From: Bacteroidaceae bacterium
GTDB taxonomy: Bacteria; Bacteroidota; Bacteroidia; Bacteroidales; Bacteroidaceae
Direction: 5' to 3'
Assembly (NCBI GenBank): GCA_016292545.1
Contig: JAEDIG010000135.1
Coordinates: forward strand, 1-6,662
DNA length: 6,662 nt
The translations under genes were made by a program, and so were the position numbers. Below are positions 1 to 6,662 of this stretch, in pieces (position 1 is the first letter of the stretch; the number at the start of each line of letters is the position of its first letter). The notes under the pieces were generated by a model. That model was not told the DNA's origin. It saw nothing but the letters and a program-made list of their open reading frames with translations, and made no database searches.

Positions 1-3000
1 CTGAACGACGATGACAACTACCGTTCGCCCAGCACCTCACCCACCACTGTCTACATCCAGTTCAGCCCCAACAACTCGGGCACCAGCAGCTGGATAAACA
101 TTTGTGAGGAAAACAAGTTTGACGGCATGAAGTGCCTCAACGAGAACGGCAACTCTCCCGAGGACCTCTATCAGTGGAGTGTGGCCGGTGATGCAGGCTC
201 CGACTGGACCATCAGCGCTGTGGAAGAATTCACCTTGGCTGAAATAGAGGAGGCCCTGAAGGCAAACTCCAAGTACAAGGAGGTGGAAGACGGAAAGATA
301 TACCATATATTTAATATGGGCTATGGCACGGTGATGTTTGAGAACCTCAACGGTAACCGTGTGAGCTGTCAGGCCATGGACGAAACAAAGTATGCCCAGT
401 ACTGGCGTGCCGAGGCCAGCGGTTCCAAGTTCTACCTGAAGAACATCGTTACTGGCCGCTACCTGAAGAGACAGAACGGCGCGGTGAGCACCATATACAC
501 CACCACCGAGACCAGCTCCGCCTCTGTCAACGGCTTCACCCTGAAGAAGACCGACGACCCCACAGAGAACACCTATGCCATTGTGGACAACGGCAGCATA
601 GGCCTGCACTGCGATGCTGGCAGCAATGTGGTGGGATGGTATACCGACAACGACAACAGCATCTGGGGCTTCTCACCCGTGGAACTGACCGATGAGGAAA
701 TTGCAGCCGCCCAGAAGAACTATCTCGACTATCAGGATCTGAGCACCAATCTGGACGCATACGCAGCCCGTCTGCAGGCTCTCTTCACGGATGCCGCCTG
801 CACGGTGCTGAAGGACGAGGTGAAGGCCCTCACCGATGAGGAGCTGGCAGCCAATGCCGACTATGCTGCCCTTACACCCACGCTCCAGACAATGGTGCTG
901 AAGGTGAAGAACAATACCTGGCAGCAGTTCACGAACGAACAGACAGGCTATACCGCCGACTATGAACGCTTCTTCCGTGTGGCCGACTACAAGGTGTACA
1001 GCCATTATGAGAAGATGGCCGACGTGAAGTATACGGGCATGAGCAACCTGTTTGGCCGCCTGTCGAACCCCACAGGTATCACAGGCTATGCCGGTGACAT
1101 CGTCTACATCTTTGTGGATGCCGATCCCAGTGCCGACTGCACGCTGGCAGTGGAGACCGTGACGGGCACCAGCAGTACGGGCGCACAGACCCCGTTGCAT
1201 GCAGGACTCAATGCCATCCTGCTGGGTGACCAGACCAACCTGTACATCTTCTATCAGCTGAACGATCCCGAGAAGTATCTGGCCGACTATCCCGACATCA
1301 AGATCCACATCGAAGGCGGCCGCCTGAACGGCTACTGGGATGCCACCCGTGGCATGACCAATGCCGACTGGAAACTGCTGCAGCAGGACCTGCTGAAGGA
1401 AAGCCCCGTGCTGAACCTGAAGAACGACCATCTGGTGTTCTGCATGAACTCAGAGGTGGTGCAGCAGTGTGAACCCAACGAGATGGAGGGCTTGATGCGT
1501 GTGTGGAACACCATCCTCACCAATGAGGAACGCTACATGGGCCTGGACGAACTGGAAGGCCGCTACAACAATATCTGGAACTGCTTCAGCGTGACCTACA
1601 ACTACATGTTCGCCACCACCTACGGTACCTACTACAACGAGAACACCCTGCCCACCGTGATGAACTACTACAGTCTCACCCACCAGGGCGAGGGCAACGA
1701 GGGAGGTGCCATGTGGGGACCCAGCCATGAGATTGGCCACAACCACCAGAATGTCATCAACGTCATCGGTACCACGGAAGCCAGCAACAACATGTTCTCC
1801 AACATCAACCAGCATGAGCAGGGCGTGAGCACCACCCGCTGGCGTTCACCCGGCGTGAACTTCGACCACTTCAATGCAGGCCACGACTGGTATAAGCGCG
1901 ACATCGGCATCAGCACCCGCATGTTCTTCCAGCTCTACCTCTACTTCCATGAGATGAAGAACGACACCACCTTCCTGCCCCGCCTGTTCAAGGCCATGCG
2001 CAAGAAGCCGCTCGACAAGCGCGGCGACGGATGGGACGGTTCGCTCGTGACACCCGAAGGCGAGAAGGGAGGATGGAAGAGCTACGGACGCACCGACTAC
2101 CTGCAGCTGGCCAAGACCATCTGCGATGTGGCTCAGGCCGACCTGAGTGAGTTCTTTGAATCGTATGGTATGTTCGTGCCCGTGGAGAACTGCTACGTGG
2201 GCGACTATGCCAACTACTTCGTCACCACCACACAAGCCGACATCGACGAGGCCAAGGCATACATGAAGAAATACCCCAAGAAACTGGGCAACATCATGTT
2301 CATCGATGACCATATCGCCACCAACCAGGTGGCCACACCCGACCCGCGCTTCGAGGCTGTGCCCGCAGCCAACGGATTGAAGGTGAACTGCGGAACGTAT
2401 GATGGCTGCAAGATGGGTACGGCCGGCGAAGTGGGTCAGTATAGCGACTACAAGCAGACCTTCGAGAACACCGACTACTACTACACCTGCAGCGACTACA
2501 CCCGCAAGATTTCCATCAACAAAAATGCCAAGGGAGCCGTAGGTTTCAAGGTGTACGATCTGGAAGGTAATCTGGTGTTCCTGTCGAACAACAAGACCTT
2601 CACCCTGCCCAAGGAAATCTACAATGCAGGCTTCATCGTGAAGGCAGCCGAGGGCAACGGCAACGACATCATCGTGCCACGCAGCAAGTACAGAGTGCAG
2701 GCCGAGATGTACTACCCCAACCAGGAGGAGAGCCGCACCGTGTATGTAGACAGCACCCTGCAGGCTGTGCCCGCCAACGCCCTGCTGGTGGTGGAGCCCG
2801 GACAGGAGATAGAGACTCCCGAACAAGTGAAGGCAGTGGCCAACGTGGTGGACGAGAACGGACAGGCCGCCTGCATCCAGATTGACGGCAACAACGCATG
2901 GAAGACCCCCATGGACATCAAGGCTGCCAGCGTGGTGTTCACCAAGGAGAACGAAGGCATGGCTGCCCTGAATCTTCCCTTTGCCGTGACTGCAGCCGAG

Positions 3001-3378
3001 GTGCCCGGCCTGCGCACAGCCACCTATATCGACGGTGTGCTCAGCATTCAGGAGGCAGAGCAGGTGTGGGCCGGACAGCCCGTAGTGGTAGACGGCAACG
3101 CACAGATAGCCCTGAGCAATGCCACTGTGGTGAAGTCGGCCTATGGCGTGCAGGAGAACGTGAACATCCTGGCTCCCGACGGACAGTCGGTAGTGATGGT
3201 GGAGAAGGCATCCCCCTTCCTTTACAATATGGCCAACGCTACAGGCATCGGCCGTGTGGAGACTGCTCCTGCGGTGTCCGATGGCGCAGTGTATGACCTG
3301 CAGGGCCGCCGTGTGTCCGCCGCAGCCGTACGCAAGGGCCTCTATATCATGGACGGAAAGAAGGTGATGAAGCGCTGA
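1..3378 (+). CDS. Secreted M60-family (enhancin/mucinase-like) metallopeptidase, 5' partial
   Basis: The frame is open from the first base, so the true start lies upstream and 1125 residues are visible (numbered from base 1). The zinc site is HEIGH at residues 576-580 (bases 1726-1740) inside GPSHEIGHNHQ, with the third likely ligand Glu593 twelve residues after the second His; this fits the M60 pattern HExxH(8-28)E. The peptidase region runs from about residue 329 (YKVYSHYEKMADVKYTG, NPTGITGYAGD) to about 730 (DLSEFFESYGMFVPV, a typical M60 helical end). Before it lie a lectin-like module (about 100-228, with YWRAEASGSKFYLKN and TGRYL, resembling ricin-type beta-trefoils), the apparent end of a similar module (1-75), and a helical linker (about 230-320). 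After it come beta-rich accessory segments and a tail at 1097-1125 starting VYDLQGRRV, like C-terminal tails of secreted Bacteroidales proteins. Characterised M60 members cleave O-glycosylated proteins such as mucins; that substrate is inferred here. The signal peptide is outside the window. Confidence 0.92.
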   Translation: MNDDDNYRSPSTSPTTVYIQFSPNNSGTSSWINICEENKFDGMKCLNENGNSPEDLYQWSVAGDAGSDWTISAVEEFTLAEIEEALKANSKYKEVEDGKIYHIFNMGYGTVMFENLNGNRVSCQAMDETKYAQYWRAEASGSKFYLKNIVTGRYLKRQNGAVSTIYTTTETSSASVNGFTLKKTDDPTENTYAIVDNGSIGLHCDAGSNVVGWYTDNDNSIWGFSPVELTDEEIAAAQKNYLDYQDLSTNLDAYAARLQALFTDAACTVLKDEVKALTDEELAANADYAALTPTLQTMVLKVKNNTWQQFTNEQTGYTADYERFFRVADYKVYSHYEKMADVKYTGMSNLFGRLSNPTGITGYAGDIVYIFVDADPSADCTLAVETVTGTSSTGAQTPLHAGLNAILLGDQTNLYIFYQLNDPEKYLADYPDIKIHIEGGRLNGYWDATRGMTNADWKLLQQDLLKESPVLNLKNDHLVFCMNSEVVQQCEPNEMEGLMRVWNTILTNEERYMGLDELEGRYNNIWNCFSVTYNYMFATTYGTYYNENTLPTVMNYYSLTHQGEGNEGGAMWGPSHEIGHNHQNVINVIGTTEASNNMFSNINQHEQGVSTTRWRSPGVNFDHFNAGHDWYKRDIGISTRMFFQLYLYFHEMKNDTTFLPRLFKAMRKKPLDKRGDGWDGSLVTPEGEKGGWKSYGRTDYLQLAKTICDVAQADLSEFFESYGMFVPVENCYVGDYANYFVTTTQADIDEAKAYMKKYPKKLGNIMFIDDHIATNQVATPDPRFEAVPAANGLKVNCGTYDGCKMGTAGEVGQYSDYKQTFENTDYYYTCSDYTRKISINKNAKGAVGFKVYDLEGNLVFLSNNKTFTLPKEIYNAGFIVKAAEGNGNDIIVPRSKYRVQAEMYYPNQEESRTVYVDSTLQAVPANALLVVEPGQEIETPEQVKAVANVVDENGQAACIQIDGNNAWKTPMDIKAASVVFTKENEGMAALNLPFAVTAAEVPGLRTATYIDGVLSIQEAEQVWAGQPVVVDGNAQIALSNATVVKSAYGVQENVNILAPDGQSVVMVEKASPFLYNMANATGIGRVETAPAVSDGAVYDLQGRRVSAAAVRKGLYIMDGKKVMKR

Positions 3379-3388
3379 TGACCGCCTT

Positions 3389-3402
3389 CTGCCATCCGGC
3401 AG
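3389..3402 (+). other. Small hairpin just after the peptidase stop codon
   Basis: CTGCC (3389-3393) and GGCAG (3398-3402) form a perfect 5-bp stem with an ATCC loop, starting ten bases after the TGA stop. It has no following T tract, so on its own it is a poor terminator. It could help stabilise the 3' end of the mRNA, or be chance. Confidence 0.35.
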
Positions 3403-3412
3403 GATAAAGCAT

Positions 3413-3458
3413 TCCCCGCCATTCCCATTCCCTCTTGCAGGGGCAGGAATGGTGGGGA
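3413..3458 (+). terminator. Probable transcription terminator of the peptidase gene
   Basis: Bases 3413-3425 pair with 3446-3458 in a 13-bp stem interrupted only by one G-T wobble (G3418 with T3453). An inner CCCT/AGGG stem (3430-3433 with 3439-3442) can extend it. The sequence after the stem, ATATTTGTGT, is T-rich but not a clean T run, so this is either a modest intrinsic terminator or a 3'-end stabilising structure. Its position, 35 bases after the stop codon and upstream of a new promoter, supports separation of the peptidase from the next two genes. Because the stem is nearly symmetric it could also form on the other strand, but no gene converges from that side. Confidence 0.65.
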
Positions 3459-3476
3459 TATTTGTGTCCGAAGGCC

Positions 3477-3488
3477 TTTTGCGCAAAA
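3477..3488. repeat. Perfect 12-bp palindrome TTTTGCGCAAAA
   Basis: The sequence TTTTGCGCAAAA is its own reverse complement. Nine of its bases, TTTTGCGCA, occur again at 3542-3550, overlapping the -7 element of the promoter for the next gene, 65 bases downstream. Two copies at that spacing could be protein-binding half-sites that regulate the promoter, but no regulator is visible and the match is short. Confidence 0.4.
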
Positions 3489-3493
3489 TATTC

Positions 3494-3514
3494 CGAAAGA
3501 TTTTCCCGCTTTCG
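3494..3514. repeat. Inverted repeat CGAAAG/CTTTCG abutting the promoter
   Basis: CGAAAG (3494-3499) and CTTTCG (3509-3514) are perfect inverted copies around a 9-base spacer, ending immediately before the TTTG -33 element. The placement fits an operator or activator site just upstream of the promoter. The arms are only 6 bp, so chance cannot be excluded. Confidence 0.3.
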
Positions 3515-3546
3515 TTTGGCCGTTTCGCCAAGTTGTTGTATTTTTG
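3515..3546 (+). promoter_or_regulatory. Bacteroidota-type promoter for the membrane protein/lipoprotein operon
   Basis: TTTG at 3515-3518 (-33 element), a 20-base spacer, and TATTTTTG at 3539-3546 (-7 element, consensus TAnnTTTG) match the known primary sigma factor promoter of Bacteroides and relatives. Transcription would begin near 3552-3555, giving a leader of about 25 bases before the ATG at 3577. A 5-bp inverted repeat, TTGGC (3516-3520) and GCCAA (3527-3531), overlaps the -33 element and spacer and may be an operator. The leader is A-rich with no Shine-Dalgarno sequence, as is usual in this phylum. Confidence 0.75.
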
Positions 3547-3576
3547 CGCATAATAACAAAAAGAATACACCAAACC

Positions 3577-5190
3577 ATGGCAATGAACAATAAAAGAAAC
3601 AATAATCCCCGCAGGGCTGCAAGGCCGGTTGCCCCGACGGCATCCAGCGCCCCCGCCAAGCCGAAACGGAGGATTCTGCTGCCCGTCATTCCCCTGTTCT
3701 TCTTGATGATATGGGCATGGGCGGGACTCTATTATGGCGATGTGCTGCGCATCACACGCGACGAGAGCTTCTGGGTGTGCGACCTTGCACAGATGAAGTT
3801 CCTGCTCGACCAGTCGTACGGCTCCCTGTGGTATGTGGGCCGCATGCTGTTGCAGCTGTTCCGATATCCCCTGCTGGGCGGCCTGCTGCTGGCGGCCATG
3901 CTTTGTGGCTGCTGCTGGCTCTTGGGCTACTGGCTGCGTCTGTCGCCCCGCTGGCGGTGGGTGCAGTATCTGCCTGTGCTGGCCTATCTGGGCTTTGTGT
4001 CCTATCAGGGCATCGACCTGTTCTTTGAAACCGAGACGGGCCGGTTGCTGGGGATCCCCGTAATGGCGCTGGCTGTGCTGGCAGTGGGTGGCGTGCTCAT
4101 ACGCTGCTTCAGCCGCAAACCCTCGCCCGCCTTTGTGCGCATTCCCAAGGACGAGACACCGCGGCAGAACCTGTTGCAGCTGGCCGTGTGTGTGGCAGGC
4201 ATGATGGCCGTGGTGGGGTTCACACAGTGGAAGCGTCCTTGCGTGCGCGTAATCACCAAGATGATGGTGGCGCAGAAGGACCAGGACTGGCAGACCATAC
4301 AGGAAACCGCCCGCGCCAATGCCATGCAGAGCAACCGCCCCATGGCTGCCTACTATGCCATGGCCTTGGTGCAGACCGACCAGGTGGGCGAGCGCGTCTA
4401 CGACATACGTCTGGACTACGACAGCATCTATGTGCATGGATGGGACGGCCACCACAACAATGCGCTGAACCTCTACCAGGCCGAAGGCGACTACTATGCA
4501 GGATTGGTAGAGACCTGCTATCACCACTGCTATGAGAAAATGATGATGAACGGACCCACCGTGTCTACGCTGGAGCTGATGACCAAATGTGCCCTGTTGC
4601 GCAACGAGTGGCAGCTGGCCCGCAAATACCTGCGCATCCTGGGCGATGTGCCCTTCGAGGGCGGCTTCTGCGAGAAGTATGCACCCATGGTGGAACACAA
4701 CGAGCGGGTGAATGCAGATCCCGAGATGGCACTGGTGCGGATGCTGGAGCCCATCCACGACTCCTTTGAGAACCTCTATCAGCAGCCTGTGTTCATGGGG
4801 TATAACCTGAAACTATATGAGGGCCGCAGCATGAATGCGCTGAAGAACAGTCTGGCTGTGTGTCTCTACACCAAGCTGATGCCCGACTTTACCGCCCGTC
4901 TGGAACCGCTCCGCGGCACCACACCGCCCGAGAATTTTGCCGATGGCATCCTGCTGGTGGCAGCCAAGCAGCCCCAGCTGGAAAAAATGTTCTCGGGTCT
5001 TGACTTCCGTGCCACCCGTCTGGGCGGCTTCATGTCGGAAGTGCAGCCCTATCTGAAGGACCGCCCCGGAAACGCCAAGAAACTGTTTGAGAAATACAAG
5101 GGCTATTACCCCTATTATTACTTCTTCGGCAACCTCAAGGCCACCAAGAAGAAGACAACCATCAGCACCTCCAATTCGGGTGTGAACTAA
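3577..5190 (+). CDS. Polytopic inner-membrane protein, DUF6057-like, unknown function
   Basis: The product is 537 residues. The basic, Ala/Pro-rich N-terminus (1-32, ending KPKRR) is probably cytoplasmic. Hydrophobic segments follow at about 33-53, 97-120, 128-149, 157-175 and 199-216; the third is the weakest. Five crossings with a cytoplasmic N-terminus would put residues 219-537 in the periplasm. That half is rich in amphipathic helices with a TPR-like look (for example around LLRNEWQLARKYLRILGD) and ends in an aromatic patch, GYYPYYYFFG (509-518), and a polar tail. I recall DUF6057 proteins of Bacteroidales having this layout beside PD40 lipoproteins, but the family call is from memory. 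The ATG at 3577 is preferred: an in-frame TTG at 3544 lies inside the promoter -7 element, so it would not be transcribed; an ATG at 3583 is also possible. No catalytic motif is visible. A gene for a lipoprotein starts 15 bases after the stop, suggesting co-transcription and joint function. Confidence 0.85.
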   Translation: MAMNNKRNNNPRRAARPVAPTASSAPAKPKRRILLPVIPLFFLMIWAWAGLYYGDVLRITRDESFWVCDLAQMKFLLDQSYGSLWYVGRMLLQLFRYPLLGGLLLAAMLCGCCWLLGYWLRLSPRWRWVQYLPVLAYLGFVSYQGIDLFFETETGRLLGIPVMALAVLAVGGVLIRCFSRKPSPAFVRIPKDETPRQNLLQLAVCVAGMMAVVGFTQWKRPCVRVITKMMVAQKDQDWQTIQETARANAMQSNRPMAAYYAMALVQTDQVGERVYDIRLDYDSIYVHGWDGHHNNALNLYQAEGDYYAGLVETCYHHCYEKMMMNGPTVSTLELMTKCALLRNEWQLARKYLRILGDVPFEGGFCEKYAPMVEHNERVNADPEMALVRMLEPIHDSFENLYQQPVFMGYNLKLYEGRSMNALKNSLAVCLYTKLMPDFTARLEPLRGTTPPENFADGILLVAAKQPQLEKMFSGLDFRATRLGGFMSEVQPYLKDRPGNAKKLFEKYKGYYPYYYFFGNLKATKKKTTISTSNSGVN

Positions 5191-5205
5191 GACCAAGCAA
5201 AAGAC

Positions 5206-6662
5206 ATGATGGACATGAAAACCCTATACAAGAAAAAGCCCGTGCTGGGCCTGTGTCTGGCGGCATTGTGCCTGATGGCCGCCTGCAAGGATGCTGTGGA
5301 GGTGCCTGCCACCTTCGACACCCTGCAACAGAAGGCCGCCATATTCCCCGATTATGAGGATGTGGTGGTGCCCCCCAATATCGCTCCGCTCAACTTTATG
5401 CTCAACGACTCGGCGGCCACGGCCTGCGTGGTGTGCCTCAAGGGTGAGGGAGAACCCGTGGTGGCAGGAGGCGAAGACTGCAAGGTGCGGATAGACACCC
5501 TGCAATGGCGCACCCTCCTGCAGGCCAACAAGGGAAAGGACATTCAGGTGAGCGTGTATGCCCGCCATGAAGGTGGATGGGTGAAATACCAGGATCACCA
5601 GTTGCATGTGGCCCCTGAGGACATTGACCGCTACCTGAGCTACCGACTCATAGAACCGGGCTACGAACTGTATCGCCAGCTTGGGCTCTACCAGCGTGAC
5701 CTCTCGGGGTGGGATGTGCACACCATCTATGAGAACAACCGCTCGTATGACGAGAAGAACAACCATTGCATCAACTGCCACAATTATCAGAACTACAGCA
5801 CACAGCACATGCTCTTCCATGTGCGTGCCAATCATGGTGGCACCATCATGGTGGACGGGGCGGAGGCCCACAAGGTGCAGATAAAGGACAGCACCATCAT
5901 TACGGCAGGTGTGTACCCCTCATGGCATCCTACGCTTAACATGGTGGCCTTCAGTACCAACCGAACGGGACAGACCTTCCACCTCTACCACCGAGAGAAG
6001 ATTGAGGTGATGGATGAGGCCAGCGACCTGCTGCTCTATGACGTGGACAAGAACGAGGTGCGCCATATCCTGCGCTCGCGGGATGATATGGAGACATTCC
6101 CCTGCTGGGCACCTGATGGAAAAATGCTCTATTACTGCCAGTTCCATACGCAGGGGCTGATCGACCTGAATACTGTGCCCGACAGTCTGGTGGCCCGCGA
6201 GATAGCCCTCCGCTACAATATGGTGCGCTACAATCTGATGCGTGTCAGCTTTGACCCCAAGACCCTGGCCTTTGGCGAGCCCGAACAGGTGCTGGACGCA
6301 GCCTCCATGGGCAAGAGCGTGAGTGTGCCCCGTGTGAGTCCGGATGGGCGCTATGTGCTGTATACCCTGGCCGACTATGGACAGTTCCACATCTGGCACA
6401 AGAGCAGCGACCTGTGGGTGAAGGATTTGCAGACCGACACCTGCTATGCCCTGTCGGCAGCCAACAGCCGCGATGTGGACAGCTACCACACATGGAGCAG
6501 CAACGGGCGCTGGATCGTGTTCAGTAGCCGGCGCGACGACGGAAACTACACCCGTCCCTATATCGCCTACTTCGACAACAAGGGCCAGGCTCACAAGGCC
6601 TTCATGCTGCCCCACGAGGACCCCGAGGAAAGCATCCTCCTGCTCAAGAGCTACAATGTGCC
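5206..6662 (+). CDS. PD40/TolB-like propeller lipoprotein with CxxCH motif, 3' partial
   Basis: The frame is open from the ATG at 5206 through the window end (485 codons visible). ATGs at 5209 and 5215 are alternative starts; none has a clear ribosome binding site. A basic start (MKTLYKKK), a hydrophobic stretch and the lipobox LMAAC, with Cys27 as the acylated residue, mark a lipoprotein. An N-terminal domain (about 28-170) contains CVVC at 74-77. The motif CINCH at 188-192 (bases 5767-5781) is a CxxCH c-type haem-attachment signature. From about 237 on there are four PD40-like propeller strands: YPSWHPTLNMVAFSTN, FPCWAPDGKMLYYC (298-311), VPRVSPDGRYVLYT (374-387) and YHTWSSNGRWIVFSSRRDDG (from 427), so a TolB-like beta-propeller is likely and continues past the window. 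It probably sits in the outer membrane or periplasm. Haem binding is inferred from the motif only; the cysteines could instead bind metal or form disulfides. Function is unknown. Confidence 0.88.
   Translation, partial: MMDMKTLYKKKPVLGLCLAALCLMAACKDAVEVPATFDTLQQKAAIFPDYEDVVVPPNIAPLNFMLNDSAATACVVCLKGEGEPVVAGGEDCKVRIDTLQWRTLLQANKGKDIQVSVYARHEGGWVKYQDHQLHVAPEDIDRYLSYRLIEPGYELYRQLGLYQRDLSGWDVHTIYENNRSYDEKNNHCINCHNYQNYSTQHMLFHVRANHGGTIMVDGAEAHKVQIKDSTIITAGVYPSWHPTLNMVAFSTNRTGQTFHLYHREKIEVMDEASDLLLYDVDKNEVRHILRSRDDMETFPCWAPDGKMLYYCQFHTQGLIDLNTVPDSLVAREIALRYNMVRYNLMRVSFDPKTLAFGEPEQVLDAASMGKSVSVPRVSPDGRYVLYTLADYGQFHIWHKSSDLWVKDLQTDTCYALSAANSRDVDSYHTWSSNGRWIVFSSRRDDGNYTRPYIAYFDNKGQAHKAFMLPHEDPEESILLLKSYNV

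Noticed and set aside
673..1431. Minus-strand 252-codon open frame opposite the peptidase
   Set aside because: It is a shadow of the peptidase reading frame with no recognisable motif, promoter or separate space.
2898..3296. Plus-strand 132-codon open frame inside the peptidase gene
   Set aside because: It lies wholly within the peptidase in another frame, its product is a low-complexity Arg/Gly-rich chain, and the peptidase frame continues unbroken with family-typical C-terminal features.
3544..3576. Upstream start (TTG at 3544) for the membrane protein
   Set aside because: The codon overlaps the TATTTTTG promoter element and would lie before the transcription start. The ATG at 3577 gives a normal leader.
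1846..4758. A very long minus-strand open frame (970 codons) crossing the peptidase end, the intergenic region and the membrane protein gene
   Set aside because: It is antisense to two well-supported genes, crosses a promoter and terminator, and its translation is rich in His, Gly and Val with no recognisable domain. It is best explained by the strong third-position G/C bias of the plus-strand genes, which removes antisense stop codons.
5191..5205. Possible promoter or ribosome binding site between the membrane protein and lipoprotein genes
   Set aside because: The gap is only 15 bases, with no -7 or -33 element and no Shine-Dalgarno match, so read-through from the upstream promoter is the simpler explanation.

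Overview
The window looks like chromosomal DNA from a member of the Bacteroidota, most likely order Bacteroidales (a Prevotella- or Bacteroides-like gut or oral organism). The evidence is a Bacteroidota-type promoter (TTTG, 20 bp spacer, TATTTTTG), no clear Shine-Dalgarno sequences, a secreted M60 peptidase ending in the 'VYDLQGRRV...KGLYIMDGKKVMKR' type of tail common in secreted Bacteroidales proteins, and a membrane protein/PD40 lipoprotein pair resembling ones I recall from this order. The genes are fairly GC-rich for the group, so I do not name a species.

Layout: all three genes lie on the + strand. Positions 1-3378 hold the 3' part of a large secreted M60 (enhancin/mucinase-like) metallopeptidase whose start lies upstream of the window. 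Before the catalytic domain it has one complete lectin-like (beta-trefoil-like) module and what looks like the end of a second. Positions 3379-3576 are intergenic: a strong hairpin that probably terminates the peptidase transcript, several short inverted repeats, and a convincing promoter. Positions 3577-5190 encode a polytopic inner-membrane protein with five predicted membrane segments and a helical, probably periplasmic, C-terminal half; it resembles DUF6057. Fifteen bases later, from 5206 past the window end, comes a lipoprotein with a CxxCH motif and PD40/TolB-like propeller repeats.

How they work together: the peptidase probably acts outside the cell on glycoproteins such as mucins and appears to be its own transcription unit. 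The membrane protein and the lipoprotein probably form one operon from the 3515-3546 promoter and may act together in the envelope; their function is unknown to me. The most interesting points are the possible haem-binding CxxCH site in the propeller lipoprotein, its close pairing with the membrane protein, and the repeated lectin-like architecture of the peptidase. I saw no mobile element, CRISPR array, tRNA or rRNA.
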